This document shows positions 1 through 9,776 of a stretch of 64,000 bases of DNA, piece after piece. The stretch is from positions 1 through 64,000 of the forward strand of contig JAFPYI010000016.1 of assembly GCA_017412245.1 (NCBI GenBank), read 5' to 3'. Numbering within the stretch: the first letter of the stretch is position 1; every line of letters begins with the position of its first letter. The notes under the pieces were generated by a model. The model did not search any database. It saw nothing but the letters and a program-made list of their open reading frames with translations, and was not told where the DNA came from. This stretch comes from Paludibacteraceae bacterium (GTDB taxonomy: Bacteria; Bacteroidota; Bacteroidia; Bacteroidales; Paludibacteraceae). Position numbers and translations under genes: made by a program.

Positions 1-125
1 CCCTGTTTAGCGCGCTGCGCTGTTTAAGGGTTTAGCGCTTCGCTGTTTAGCGGGCAGAGACCTGTTTATATTTTAATGTTTAATGTTTAGCGCTTCGCTG
101 TTTAGCGGGCAAAGCCCTGTTAATT
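1..125. repeat. Short direct-repeat block upstream of C10 protease
   Basis: The block is built from variants of a unit containing GTTTAGCGCTTCGCTGTTTA. A 27-base copy at 30-56 recurs exactly at 85-111, and a diverged copy sits at 4-28. No coding potential is visible. It ends against a TAnnTTTG-like sequence (TAATTTTG, 121-128), so the repeat could border a promoter, although no good -33 element is present. Confidence 0.7.
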
Positions 126-215
126 TTGGAAAACGACAAGATTTACAACGCTACAGCGTTGAAATTTATAATAAATATTACTTTTCATTTAACCAATAAA
201 AACAAACAAAACACA

Positions 216-3044
216 ATGAGAAAATTATTTTTAGGGTTTATCGCCCTCGTCCTTGCGGTTTCGCTTTATGCAGAGAGCAGGACCGCAGAAGAGGCAGCCA
301 GTATTGCTGCAGCCTTTGTAAACAATCAGCCTGCACTTCGCAAGGCGCACAAGTCGGCACAGAGTGCTGCTTCTATGCGTCTGGCCTTTACGCGTCAGAA
401 AGATGCATCGCAAGAAAATGCTTTCTATGTCTTCAACCGCGCAGACAAGGCAGGCTTTATTATCGTTTCCGCAGATGACCGCACCGCAGAAGATGTGCTG
501 GGTTATTCGGATGGCGGCGCAGATTTTGACATCAATAGCATCAACCCGAATTTACGTTTCTGGCTCAACCGTTATGCAGAGGAGATCTCGGTTATTAACG
601 AAGATACGAAAGTTGCATCGCAGCCTCGCAAAGCCAAACAAGTGACGGCTATCGCTCCGCTACTGAAGAATAGCAATGGCGAGGAGATTACTTGGTATCA
701 AGAGGCGCCGTATAACAACTACTGCCCGATTGACCAACGTGACAATACACGCAGTCTGACCGGTTGCGTAGCGACTGCCACTTCTGCCATCATGTACAAA
801 TGGCAACATCCTGCACAAGGACACGGTACACGTTCGTACACATGGAAAGATTGCAAGAATGATGATTGCACCCAGTCTTGGTCAATCACCGTCACTTCCG
901 ATTTCGACACCGTTACTTTTGACTGGGCTAATTTATTGCCTGCTTACGACGGAAAGAGTTATACCGAAGCACAATCCAAAGCTGTGGCATCGCTGATGTA
1001 CAATGTAGGCGTTGCCGCTAAGATGCAATACGGTGGTGATGCAAACAACGGATCGGGTGCATGGACAGACGATATGGGTTACGGTTTGCAGAACTATTTC
1101 GATTATGAGTTCGACAAGTTCATCACGATGTACGCAGAGAACGATTATGGAACAGCCGCTGTTTCTCCTGCAGAATTTGATGTTACCACAGCGCAATTCA
1201 TTTCCTATTTCAATGCTGATTTGGAAGCAGGTCGTCCTATTCTGATGGGTGGCGAAGATACCAGCGGAGGTGGAGGTCACGAATTCGTTTGTGACGGTCG
1301 TGACGCCAACAATAAATTCCACATCAACTGGGGTTGGGAAGGTGATTGCAACGGTTATTTTGCTCTCACAGCACTTGAGCCCACCGGCACGAGTTATGAT
1401 TTCTCGAGCAACTTAGATGCTCTGATTGGTCTGCGTCCTGCTGTTGTACTGCCGGATGCAAACGTAGATTGGTACGCTGACGGTGTTTTATTCGACCAGA
1501 CAGTAGCTACAGCAGGTCGATTGAGTTTCCCAACCGATACTCCGGACGATTGTGCTAACGGCAAGAAATTTATGGGTTGGACCTCTGTGGCTGATTATGC
1601 AAGCGAGAGCACCGCTCCTACTTTTGCCAAAGAAGGTGATTTGATTACATCCGATGCCACTTTCTACGCTGTTTATGCAGAAGAAGAGACAGGTAGTAGT
1701 GTTGCAAGCACCACCACCGTTGTGATGGAGACTATCGGTGATGCCAGCGGCACATCCGGTGATTTTACCTTCACAGGCGATAAAGGTTCCGGAACCAATG
1801 AGCCTGTGTACAACACCAATAACAAAGATGCAAGATATTATGCAGGTAATACTTTGACTATCAGCAGTGATAAAGATATGACTGAGATTGTCTTCACGCT
1901 GAGTGCGCAAGGACTGAGACGTTTAACTTCTATCACAGCCAGCACAGGTACGATAGCAGCACAAGCAACCGGAGACACAGAAGTGACATGGACTGGCAAT
2001 GCGCAATCGGTAACCTTTACTGTAGGTGCACAAGCCGAGTACGGATCAGACGGTTCCACTAAAGCCGGACAATTGGCCTTTGCGTCGGTTGACATAACTG
2101 CAGGCGGTGGCACCAGTTACTATGACTATGCGACCGAATGCGGAAGCGGTGAACCGGTATATTACACGATTCGTTTCTTCGACAACGGCACACAAATAGG
2201 TGAGGCGCAGACGGTACAGAAAGGCAAACAAGCTACTGTTCCTGCCAACCCGACACCTGCATGCGACGCTTATACGTTTGTCGGCTGGTGGACTGCCCCA
2301 CTCGATGCAGACAACACAGAAGCAAAGAGTTGGATTACTAATTTCCGTGCCACGAAAGATCAAGATTACTACGCTATTTACAGTCTGACTGAAGACGGCG
2401 GTGGAACAGTCTTGACCGACAAGTATGCCAAGATCACGACTACCGGCGAATTAGCAACCGGCAACTATGTTGTAGTAGGTTATTACAATAACTCCAAATA
2501 CTATGCAATGAAGAATGACACCAAGCCGAATTATACGTACTATATTGACACCAAAGAGGTTAGTCCTTCTTCGAACGTGATTAGTACTACAGACGGCAGC
2601 ATTATTTGGAAAATAACCGTTAACGACAATAGCGTCTCCTTCTACAACGAAGCAGCCGGCAAGTATGTATATCTTTATCAAAACGACACACACTACAATG
2701 TAGGATTTACGACGAGCACAAGTGATAACATCAATTTCACTTACACGGTGAATAGCGGCAGTTGGGATTTCATTTCTACCGCGATCACGACGCATCACTT
2801 AGAGTCATACGGCAAATATTCCGAGTTTGCGGCACATACAGCAGCCGGAGATCCGATTTATCTGTACAAGCAGCAAGAAGAAACAAGCGGTACTACTTAT
2901 TACTCCTCTTCCGTTTCCTGCATAGAGACAGCCGTTGAGAACAGCGAGGTTAAGGATGACTTCATGAAGATTCTTCGCAACGGCCAAGTGCTCATTATCC
3001 GTGACGGCAAGACATATAATGTTTTAGGTATTGAAGTTCGCTAA
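216..3044 (+). CDS. Secreted C10 (streptopain-like) cysteine protease with C-terminal tag
   Basis: This 942-residue secreted protease belongs to the SpeB/streptopain family. The ATG at 216 is chosen over an upstream TTG because it opens a classical signal peptide (MRKLFLGFIALVLAVSLYA). A Spi-like propeptide spans about residues 22-130. The catalytic Cys is at about 184 in LTGCVATATSA, the His at about 355 in GGGGHEFVCDG, followed by INWGWEG. After the protease come two InlB-type (Flg_new) repeats ending in FYAVYAEE and YYAIYSL, with beta-rich segments between. The last 25 residues, ILRNGQVLIIRDGKTYNVLG and five more, form a C-terminal tag shared with other secreted proteins in this window. 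The function is probably extracellular proteolysis; the tag as a secretion or anchoring signal is inference. Confidence 0.9.
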   Translation: MRKLFLGFIALVLAVSLYAESRTAEEAASIAAAFVNNQPALRKAHKSAQSAASMRLAFTRQKDASQENAFYVFNRADKAGFIIVSADDRTAEDVLGYSDGGADFDINSINPNLRFWLNRYAEEISVINEDTKVASQPRKAKQVTAIAPLLKNSNGEEITWYQEAPYNNYCPIDQRDNTRSLTGCVATATSAIMYKWQHPAQGHGTRSYTWKDCKNDDCTQSWSITVTSDFDTVTFDWANLLPAYDGKSYTEAQSKAVASLMYNVGVAAKMQYGGDANNGSGAWTDDMGYGLQNYFDYEFDKFITMYAENDYGTAAVSPAEFDVTTAQFISYFNADLEAGRPILMGGEDTSGGGGHEFVCDGRDANNKFHINWGWEGDCNGYFALTALEPTGTSYDFSSNLDALIGLRPAVVLPDANVDWYADGVLFDQTVATAGRLSFPTDTPDDCANGKKFMGWTSVADYASESTAPTFAKEGDLITSDATFYAVYAEEETGSSVASTTTVVMETIGDASGTSGDFTFTGDKGSGTNEPVYNTNNKDARYYAGNTLTISSDKDMTEIVFTLSAQGLRRLTSITASTGTIAAQATGDTEVTWTGNAQSVTFTVGAQAEYGSDGSTKAGQLAFASVDITAGGGTSYYDYATECGSGEPVYYTIRFFDNGTQIGEAQTVQKGKQATVPANPTPACDAYTFVGWWTAPLDADNTEAKSWITNFRATKDQDYYAIYSLTEDGGGTVLTDKYAKITTTGELATGNYVVVGYYNNSKYYAMKNDTKPNYTYYIDTKEVSPSSNVISTTDGSIIWKITVNDNSVSFYNEAAGKYVYLYQNDTHYNVGFTTSTSDNINFTYTVNSGSWDFISTAITTHHLESYGKYSEFAAHTAAGDPIYLYKQQEETSGTTYYSSSVSCIETAVENSEVKDDFMKILRNGQVLIIRDGKTYNVLGIEVR

Positions 3045-3078
3045 TTTTCGAGTTGCTCAGTAAAACCAAACAATTGAT

Positions 3079-3972
3079 ATGAAAAATATTGCTTTTATCA
3101 TCAATCCTATTTCCGGTAGCAAGGACACGCAAAACGCCAAGCGCAAGTTACCCAAACTGATCATGCAAACGCTGGACCAAGAGCAGTGGTTGCCTAATAT
3201 CTTTTTTACCGAATATGCAGGTCACGCCAGCGAGTTAGCTTATCAATATGCTCGCATGGGTTTTGACGCGGTAGTAGCAGTAGGAGGAGACGGCACCATC
3301 AATGAGGTTGCACGCGGATTACGTGATACTAAGACCGCATTGGGCATTATTCCTATGGGTAGCGGCAATGGATTTGCACGGCATTTGAATATACCTATGC
3401 GTCCGAACAAAGCCATTGAGATGTTGAACCATTCCGAGCCGATAAGCGTGGACTATGGTTTGGCAAACGGGAAATTGTTTGTCAGCACTTGTGGCACAGG
3501 ATTTGATGCAGTAATAGCAGATCATTTTGCGGGGAGTAACAAACGCGGATTTACCACTTATATCCAGAGTGTATTAAAAGATGTGTTTAGTTATGAACCG
3601 CAAACATATCGATTGGTGGGTGATGGTTTGGATGTGACCCATACGGCTTTTTTGATTACTTTCGCCAATGCCAACCAATGGGGCAACAATGCTATTATCG
3701 CACCTAAAGCCAGTATGCAAGACGGACTGATGGATATTATGGTGATGTCGAAACATGCTATTTTAGGCAGTGCAAGTTTAGCATTACGGTTGTTTGCGGG
3801 CAGTATAGATGATAGTCATTTCATGGACACCTTGCGTGCGAAAGAGATTACGTTAGAGCGTGAGAATGCTGCACCATTCCATATTGACGGCGACCCTGTA
3901 GAGATGGAGAAAGATATTCATATTCGCATTGTGCCGGACGGATTAAGAGTATTAGTTGAAAAAAGATTTTAA
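3079..3972 (+). CDS. Diacylglycerol kinase-family lipid kinase (YegS/DagK-like)
   Basis: The 297-residue protein has the DAGK catalytic fold: NPISG near residue 9, the nucleotide-binding GGDGTINEVARGL at about 69-81 and GSGNGFA at 94-100. Proteins of this family phosphorylate diacylglycerol or related lipids with ATP at the inner face of the membrane. The length is normal and no signal peptide is present. The 3' end overlaps the start of the next lipoprotein gene by 17 bases, which suggests co-transcription. The true substrate (diacylglycerol, sphingoid base or other) cannot be told from sequence. Confidence 0.9.
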   Translation: MKNIAFIINPISGSKDTQNAKRKLPKLIMQTLDQEQWLPNIFFTEYAGHASELAYQYARMGFDAVVAVGGDGTINEVARGLRDTKTALGIIPMGSGNGFARHLNIPMRPNKAIEMLNHSEPISVDYGLANGKLFVSTCGTGFDAVIADHFAGSNKRGFTTYIQSVLKDVFSYEPQTYRLVGDGLDVTHTAFLITFANANQWGNNAIIAPKASMQDGLMDIMVMSKHAILGSASLALRLFAGSIDDSHFMDTLRAKEITLERENAAPFHIDGDPVEMEKDIHIRIVPDGLRVLVEKRF

Positions 3973-4633
3973 CATATTACCACTTGTCTTTGCCCTCGCA
4001 ATCCTCTCCTTCTCCGCCTGCGGCGTGAAGAAGAATGCAACGGTGGAAGTCAACGCTGCGAAAGCTACACAACCCGCAACAACGGAGCAGGCAGAAACAG
4101 CAACAGAAATGTCTCTTGCGCAACGCGTTGCGTCTGGTGAATTCGCATGGTTGGATACGATACAGGTTGATACTACAAGTGCTTGCTCTAAATCTATTTT
4201 TGGACATTATATATTATACTACCAAGATGGCTTTTACAGACAACGTATTGGCGACAATTCTAACATAACAGATAGTCTCATATTGACATCTAACGGATAC
4301 TATTACAGATATAAAAAAGATTCTTTGGTAGAGTATGGACGGTATATGGTTAGAAACCATTGTAATTTCCAACTCTGTATAGAACAATATAAAGTTGACT
4401 GGGATACAGGAACTGTAACAAATGAAATTGAACGTGTAGAAAAAGAGGAGAAGGGCATTTTAATGGATTTTTATAATTATAATAATGACTATCATTGCTA
4501 TTGGGTGACATATAGTCATCATCCTAATCCTTCTTGGAAAGAATTGACACTCATATTAGATATTCATAATGATTGTCTCAAATTTCACAACGAATCAGGC
4601 AATAGTGAAATTAAATGGGCAACTAAACATTAA
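3956..4633 (+). CDS. Hypothetical lipoprotein
   Basis: No family is recognised for this 225-residue protein. The TTG at 3956 gives MKKDFNILPL, then a hydrophobic stretch and LSFSACG, an imperfect lipobox that predicts a lipid-anchored protein. A low-complexity Thr/Glu/Ala linker follows, and the rest is Tyr-rich and probably beta-rich. No ATG lies near enough to preserve the signal peptide, so the TTG start is favoured. It overlaps the lipid kinase gene by 17 bases and precedes the C1A protease by 22 bases, so these three may form one unit. Base composition is more AT-rich than its neighbours. Confidence 0.6.
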   Translation: MKKDFNILPLVFALAILSFSACGVKKNATVEVNAAKATQPATTEQAETATEMSLAQRVASGEFAWLDTIQVDTTSACSKSIFGHYILYYQDGFYRQRIGDNSNITDSLILTSNGYYYRYKKDSLVEYGRYMVRNHCNFQLCIEQYKVDWDTGTVTNEIERVEKEEKGILMDFYNYNNDYHCYWVTYSHHPNPSWKELTLILDIHNDCLKFHNESGNSEIKWATKH

Positions 4634-4655
4634 CCATAAAATAAATTATAGTCAT

Positions 4656-6374
4656 ATGAGAAAACGAATCGTCTTTCTTATCATTATTGTTACGATTATG
4701 AGTTTGCCATCTTTGGGACAAAGCAGATATGCCGCATGGTATGATTCAATCCCAATTCTGGATTTACAATATCTTAAAGAACATCCTTTACGTAATACTA
4801 TTAAGAGTAGTTCTCCTACTCAAGTATTATTGCATACCCCGCCTATTATCGGCAATCAAGAGAATTTAAACTCTTGTGTCGGTTGGGCTCTCTGTTACGC
4901 AGGGGCTAGCATACGCTTGTACGATAGTATTCCAAATTGGGATATTGCTTTGTGCAGCCCTTCTTATTTGTTTAATCAGTACAAACATTCTCATGCTGCT
5001 GTTGATACAACTAGTTGTGATAGTGTATCATCAAATATTCTTTATCTTGGATATTGGTTGTCAAAAGAAGGAACGTGTTCATATGCGCAAATGCCATATA
5101 CGACTAATTGTAATCAAATGCCTACTATAGCCCAGAAAATAGATGCTTTAAACAAGCGATTCTCTATTAACCAATTGCCTGTGACAAACGACACAAGTTG
5201 GTACAAGCAAGCTCTTAGATTCGGTTGGCCAATTGTGGTTGGGATGCCTGTGTATGATTCTTTTCTAACTATGTGGAATGACACCACATCACACGGAGAA
5301 TGGAATAATGTTGACACTACATTATATGATCATAATGCGTCAGGTCATGCTACATGTATCGTCGGATATGATGACGAAAAAGACGCATTCAAAGTAATGA
5401 ATTCTTGGGGAGATAGTTTAGGAGACCATGGTTTTTATTGGGTGAAATATAGTGTGGTTGAGCATGGCGCCTTTCGCGATGCAGTTGCTGTAATGATGCG
5501 CGACTCCGCTCAAATCGAAGGCCCTTCATATTTATGCGACACAATGTATCACTATGTCCGCAATGTGCCGGAAGGAGCTACCATCCAATGGCAACTGACT
5601 AATCCCCAATACGCCCATTACTCTTATGATATATCCGGACCACGCGACAGGGACTCCGTCCTGATTGTATACCGTATACCTTATGCTAAATCAGATCCCA
5701 AAATAGTCTTTCCTCCCTCCCCTCCTATTTATCCTGATTCGGCAATGACATTGAAAGTAACCATTTCCAGCGGTGATAATTCCTATTTGGCTCAGAAAAA
5801 ACTTTATCTGCCATCTGTGGGCGTACCCGCCATCAGCGCCAGCGACACGGCTTCTCATTGGGAGAGGAATACCGCAAGGACATTTACTGTTACTAATTGC
5901 CAGGAAGTTTCCGATAACATGATTACGTGGACTATTAAGAGAACCCGCCCAACAAGTCCTTTATTCCCTCCATATACGACTATAGTATATCAAGCAACGG
6001 GAAGGTCGATCACATACAGACCGACTACCACGGGGAAATACGAAGTAATTGCTACTAACGAAGCCAAGCCCTGCGGAACGAATGTCTCTTCTAAGACCTA
6101 CACTGTTAGTTATACTATTGCCGGCACCGGCATGGAGGAAGAGTCTTCATCTATTGACGAAGAATCCGTACAACACCTACGCCAACGTATCGCAGACAAT
6201 AATGCTACAAACACTTACGAACTCTGGCACACAATATATGGTCGTATGAGAGTGCAAGAAGCCTATAGCGCCAACGAACAAATTGACACTACCGGTCTTC
6301 CGCAAGGAATTTATGTGCTCATAGTCAAACAAAACGGCACACCTATTACGCAGACAAAAATAATTATTCCATAA
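4656..6374 (+). CDS. Secreted C1A (papain-family) cysteine protease with T9SS type A C-terminal domain
   Basis: The ATG at 4656 opens a signal peptide (MRKRIVFLIIIVTIMSLPSLG); the upstream in-frame extension is ignored. The papain-type active site is visible: oxyanion Gln and Cys in GNQENLNSCVGWALCYAG (Cys at about 74), His in SGHATCIVGYDDE, and Asn in NSWGDSLGDHGFYWV. Ig-like beta domains follow from about residue 290. The final 80 residues (YGRMRVQEAY, LPQGIYVLIVKQNG, TKIIIP) match the type A sorting domain of the type IX secretion system, which predicts export across the outer membrane and cell-surface attachment. It is 572 residues long. Confidence 0.88.
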   Translation: MRKRIVFLIIIVTIMSLPSLGQSRYAAWYDSIPILDLQYLKEHPLRNTIKSSSPTQVLLHTPPIIGNQENLNSCVGWALCYAGASIRLYDSIPNWDIALCSPSYLFNQYKHSHAAVDTTSCDSVSSNILYLGYWLSKEGTCSYAQMPYTTNCNQMPTIAQKIDALNKRFSINQLPVTNDTSWYKQALRFGWPIVVGMPVYDSFLTMWNDTTSHGEWNNVDTTLYDHNASGHATCIVGYDDEKDAFKVMNSWGDSLGDHGFYWVKYSVVEHGAFRDAVAVMMRDSAQIEGPSYLCDTMYHYVRNVPEGATIQWQLTNPQYAHYSYDISGPRDRDSVLIVYRIPYAKSDPKIVFPPSPPIYPDSAMTLKVTISSGDNSYLAQKKLYLPSVGVPAISASDTASHWERNTARTFTVTNCQEVSDNMITWTIKRTRPTSPLFPPYTTIVYQATGRSITYRPTTTGKYEVIATNEAKPCGTNVSSKTYTVSYTIAGTGMEEESSSIDEESVQHLRQRIADNNATNTYELWHTIYGRMRVQEAYSANEQIDTTGLPQGIYVLIVKQNGTPITQTKIIIP

Positions 6375-6396
6375 GACATAAAAACAAACACATAAA

Positions 6397-6831
6397 ATGC
6401 AACTGAAAATTATTAACAAGAGCAATAATCCGCTGCCGAAATACGAGAGTGAACAGGCAGCAGGAATGGATATTCGCTGTAATATCAGTGAGTCAATAAC
6501 TCTGCAACCGATGGAGAGACGTCTGGTGCCAACCGGTTTATTTATCGAACTACCCGTTGGTTACGAAGCACAGATACGTCCGCGTAGCGGTTTGGCCCTG
6601 AAAAGAGGTTTGACGGTTTTGAATACTCCGGGAACCATCGATGCCGATTATCGCGGTGAGGTGGGCGTGATACTGATTAACCTCAGTGGTGAAGCGCAAA
6701 CGATTGAACCGGGTGAGCGTATCTGCCAGATGGTGATTGCTAAACATGAGAGTCCGGAAGTAGTGGAAGTAGAAGAGCTGAGCGAGACTGAACGTGGCGC
6801 CGGTGGCTTCGGGCATAGCGGGAGGAAGTAA
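6397..6831 (+). CDS. dut: dUTP diphosphatase
   Basis: All five dUTPase motifs are present in 144 residues: AGMDIR (22-27), RPRSGLALK (61-69), [13 protein letters not shown] (76-88), GERICQ (106-111) and [10 protein letters not shown] (133-142). The enzyme is a cytosolic homotrimer that hydrolyses dUTP to dUMP and pyrophosphate, which keeps uracil out of DNA and feeds thymidylate synthesis. The arrangement and length are normal. Motif 5 has His-Ser where many members have Ser-Thr. A heptanucleotide repeat block starts directly after the stop codon. Confidence 0.97.
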   Translation: MQLKIINKSNNPLPKYESEQAAGMDIRCNISESITLQPMERRLVPTGLFIELPVGYEAQIRPRSGLALKRGLTVLNTPGTIDADYRGEVGVILINLSGEAQTIEPGERICQMVIAKHESPEVVEVEELSETERGAGGFGHSGRK

Positions 6832-6998
6832 GGGTTAGTGGTTAGTGGTTAGTGGTTAGTGGTTAGTGGTGCGCCCGAAGGGCGATTTAAGATTTAACGC
6901 CAGATGGCTATTTCAAATTTAAGATTTAACGCCGTGAACGGCTATTTAACGGACAAAGTCCTATTTAAGATTTCAAATTTCAAATTTCAAATTTAAGA
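6832..6998. repeat. Heptanucleotide and text-like repeat block
   Basis: Five tandem copies of GTTAGTG-type units (6835-6866) are followed by GCGCCCGAAGGGCG, then stretches of AAATTTAAGATT-type and TTTCAAA units. The same heptamer occurs inverted at about 53783-53828, and GCGCCCGAAGGGC recurs in inverse orientation at about 32605. The block runs straight into the first codons of the TPR gene. Confidence 0.8.
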
Positions 6999-7991
6999 TT
7001 GAAGATTGAGAAGTACATAGTTTGGGTTCTTTGCCTTTTGCTGGTGGTTCCAAGTGTGAGTGCAAAGAAAAAGCCGCAGCAGGCTGTGGCGAGTGTGTCG
7101 GTAGAACGCGAGCAGCAGTTTACCTATTATTGGTATGCCGCCAAGAAAGCCATCACCGAAGAGCGTTACTCCGATGCATTTGTACTGCTCAATTTCTGCG
7201 AACAACTGAAGCCTAATGACGGAAAGACTTTGGACTTTTTAGGGTCTATGTACGATGCCTTGGGGAAGAAAGAGAAGGCGTTGGATTACTACCGGAGAGC
7301 CTATGAAGCAGATCCTCGTGACCAATGGTATCATTACCACATCGCATTATTAGAGGACCCTTCGGGTAACAAGAGCAAAGAGGCATTGCAGGTTTTAGAA
7401 AAAGCGTATTCTCTTAACTCTAAAGATGAACAGTTGCTGACATTACTGGTTCGTTTCTATACGGGGATGGGGAAATACAAAAAAGCGCTGGCAGCACAAG
7501 ATAAATTAGACGCTTTGAAGGGATATGATGCGTACAGCGCTTATGCCCGGACGAGGGTATATGTCTTTTGGGAGAAGCCGAAGAAAGCTATCGCAGAGAT
7601 TGACAAATATCTGGAGAACGAACCTAACGATATTCAGTTCCTGCTCTACCGCGTGGAGATAATGGAAAAAAGTCGTATCAGCAAGAAAGAAGAATTATTT
7701 GCTATGTACGAACGAATTCTTGCCATTGCTCCGGGTAACCTGATGATACTGAATAATTATGCTTATTTGTTAGCTACGCATGGAGGCGATTTGAAGAAAG
7801 CAGAGCGAATGAGTGAACTGACTATTCGTGAGGAACCTGATAATCCTGTGTATTTAGATACGTATGGGTGGATTTTGCACCTGCAAGGACAAGATATGTT
7901 AGCCAAATTCTACTTGCAAAAAGCTTATCGTCTGGCGGATGGTGAGGAAGTGAAACAAGAAATAATCAAACACTTACAGCAAATACCGTAA
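6999..7991 (+). CDS. Secreted TPR-repeat protein
   Basis: The 330-residue protein begins at a TTG (6999) with a signal peptide (MKIEKYIVWVLCLLLVVPSVSA). Several tetratricopeptide repeats follow, for example ALGKKEKALDYYRRAYEADP, ALQVLEKAYSLNSKDEQ and NNYAYLLATHGGDLKKAERM. TPR proteins scaffold protein-protein contacts; here it would be periplasmic or outer-membrane facing. The stop overlaps the ATG of the DUF4292 lipoprotein by one base, so the two are probably co-translated. The first codons come from the adjacent text-like repeat. No enzymatic domain is visible. Confidence 0.8.
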   Translation: MKIEKYIVWVLCLLLVVPSVSAKKKPQQAVASVSVEREQQFTYYWYAAKKAITEERYSDAFVLLNFCEQLKPNDGKTLDFLGSMYDALGKKEKALDYYRRAYEADPRDQWYHYHIALLEDPSGNKSKEALQVLEKAYSLNSKDEQLLTLLVRFYTGMGKYKKALAAQDKLDALKGYDAYSAYARTRVYVFWEKPKKAIAEIDKYLENEPNDIQFLLYRVEIMEKSRISKKEELFAMYERILAIAPGNLMILNNYAYLLATHGGDLKKAERMSELTIREEPDNPVYLDTYGWILHLQGQDMLAKFYLQKAYRLADGEEVKQEIIKHLQQIP

Positions 7992-8551
7992 TGAGAATAT
8001 ACCGGTTGGGAATCATATTATTGAGTGTAGTGCTTTTGAGTGCCTGTGGTGCGCAGAAAAAAACGGCCAAGACACAACCCAAAGCAGAAGAACCTGTGGT
8101 TCCTGCATGGCACACGTGCGTGATACAAAACGCACTAGTGACGGTTATTACCGATGAAGAGCGTTTGTCAGCCAATGCTACCATGCAAGTAGTTCGCGAC
8201 TCGATGATTATCATCAGCGTCATTCCGATGTTAGGAATTGAGATGATGCGAATAGAAGCCACTCCGCTTGAGTTGACCGCCATTGACAAGATTCACGGTC
8301 AATACGCTAAAGCGCAATACAGCGATTTGAATCGACAGTTGACTCCCAGTGTCAATTGGGATATACTGCAACAGATATGCTCTGCGGAATTGCCGACCGG
8401 TAGTGAGAAAGCCAGACTGGTTTATAACTACGGAGATGAGCGAATAGAACTTGTTATTCAGTACCCGGCACGAAAGACAGATGTGCCGGTTAAGATGAAT
8501 GCCATACGAAAAGATAAATACACACAAATAGATATCAGCCGTTGGCTGTGA
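7991..8551 (+). CDS. DUF4292 family lipoprotein
   Basis: This 186-residue lipoprotein has a clear lipobox (VVLLSACG) after a short signal sequence. The body (VTVITDEERLSANATMQVVR, MLGIEMMRIEATP, IELVIQYPARK) fits the Bacteroidota DUF4292 family, whose members have a LolA/LolB-like beta fold. It is translationally coupled to the TPR gene (one-base overlap) and followed by an EnvC-like gene. In other Bacteroidota the same order of TPR protein, DUF4292 and M23/EnvC protein recurs (family knowledge), which suggests an envelope-assembly role. The precise function is unknown. Confidence 0.75.
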   Translation: MRIYRLGIILLSVVLLSACGAQKKTAKTQPKAEEPVVPAWHTCVIQNALVTVITDEERLSANATMQVVRDSMIIISVIPMLGIEMMRIEATPLELTAIDKIHGQYAKAQYSDLNRQLTPSVNWDILQQICSAELPTGSEKARLVYNYGDERIELVIQYPARKTDVPVKMNAIRKDKYTQIDISRWL

Positions 8552-8592
8552 GGTGAAAGGTTAATGGTTAATGGTTAATGGTAAAAGGTTAA
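8552..8592. repeat. Heptamer repeat overlapping the start of the EnvC-like gene
   Basis: Three GGTTAAT-type units (about 8559-8580) are followed by related GGTAAAAGGTTAAAAG sequence. The ATG at 8571 and the first seven or eight codons of the next gene lie inside the repeat. Confidence 0.7.
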
Positions 8593-9776
8593 AAGTGAAT
8601 AGAGGAAAGTTTATATTAGCGACTGTTTTGTGCATGGCACTTTGTGTGTCCATCGAAAGTGCGGAAAGTGTCAAGGACCTGCAGAAGAAACAAAAGAAAC
8701 TGCAGGCAGAGATTGAACAAACCAACAAGATGCTGAAACAGACCAAGCGTGACGAGAATGCCACGCTTAACAAGTTGCAACTAATCGGACAGAACATTAA
8801 GAATCAACGCCAATTGATTCATACGCTGGATAACGAGATCACGGCGCTGAACAATGAGATGGTGCAATTAGGTCTCACTCGCGACTCGTTGCAGAAAGTG
8901 CTGGAGGGATACAAAGACGATTATGCCAAGATGGTTCAACAGAGCCATTACGCGCAGATGCAACAATCGCCGTTACTCTTTTTGCTCAGTAGCGACAGTT
9001 TTCAGCAGTTGGCACGCAGAGCCCGGTATTTGCAGGAATTTGCGCATTTTCGTCAGGAACAAGTAAAACGTATTGAGGACACTCAAAACGAGATAGACCA
9101 GCAGAACGAGTTACTGCAAGCTAATAAAAACGACAAAGAGACGGCATTGAGCACTCGTAAGCGTGAGCAAGAGAATCTTCAACGCGACGAACGCAAACAG
9201 CAGAATATGCTTAATCAACTGAAGTCGAAAGAGAAAGACTTGAACAAAAAACTGCAACAACAACAAAAGAAAGTAGCTGCACTCAATAAGAAGATTGATG
9301 ATATGATTCGCAAACAAGCCGCAGCGACCAAGAATACACTTACCAAAGAGCAGAAACTTGTTGCCGGTGGTTTCGAAGCCAATAAAGGACGTTTGCCATG
9401 GCCGGTTGAGAAAGGACTGATCAGCGGACATTTCGGCAAACAACAACACCCTGTTTATTCGCAGGTGACTATTGACAATAAGGGTATTTATCTGCAGACT
9501 ACGGCAGGTAGCAAAGCGAGAGCGGTTTATCAAGGCGAAGTGACCAGTTGTTTTATGGTAAATAACACTTATGCCGTTATTATTCAACACGGAAACTATC
9601 GCACTGTTTATTCCAATCTGAGCAAACTGCAAGTGAAACAAGGAGACAAAGTGAGTACCAAGCAAGTTATCGGTACCATTTTCACGGACCCCAATGAAGA
9701 CCAAAAGACAGAACTTTATTTTCAAATATACAAAGACCGAGAAATTCTCAACCCTGAATTATGGATAGCAAAATAG
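8571..9776 (+). CDS. EnvC-like murein hydrolase activator (degenerate LytM/M23)
   Basis: The 401-residue secreted protein has a signal segment (FILATVLCMALCVSIESA), a long coiled coil (about residues 30-265, rich in Gln, Lys and Glu) and a C-terminal LytM domain beginning GRLPWPVEKGLISGHFG. The zinc ligands of active M23 peptidases are absent: the HxGID position reads NKGIYL and the HxH position reads LYFQI. This matches EnvC-type proteins that activate amidases during cell separation without cutting peptidoglycan themselves. The start lies in a heptamer repeat, so the first residues (MVNGKRLKV) are repeat-encoded. It overlaps the following FKBP gene by 16 bases. Confidence 0.85.
   Translation: MVNGKRLKVNRGKFILATVLCMALCVSIESAESVKDLQKKQKKLQAEIEQTNKMLKQTKRDENATLNKLQLIGQNIKNQRQLIHTLDNEITALNNEMVQLGLTRDSLQKVLEGYKDDYAKMVQQSHYAQMQQSPLLFLLSSDSFQQLARRARYLQEFAHFRQEQVKRIEDTQNEIDQQNELLQANKNDKETALSTRKREQENLQRDERKQQNMLNQLKSKEKDLNKKLQQQQKKVAALNKKIDDMIRKQAAATKNTLTKEQKLVAGGFEANKGRLPWPVEKGLISGHFGKQQHPVYSQVTIDNKGIYLQTTAGSKARAVYQGEVTSCFMVNNTYAVIIQHGNYRTVYSNLSKLQVKQGDKVSTKQVIGTIFTDPNEDQKTELYFQIYKDREILNPELWIAK

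Noticed and set aside
933..1322. Antisense frames inside the C10 protease gene
   Set aside because: They mirror the codon pattern of the protease gene and show no protein-like features.
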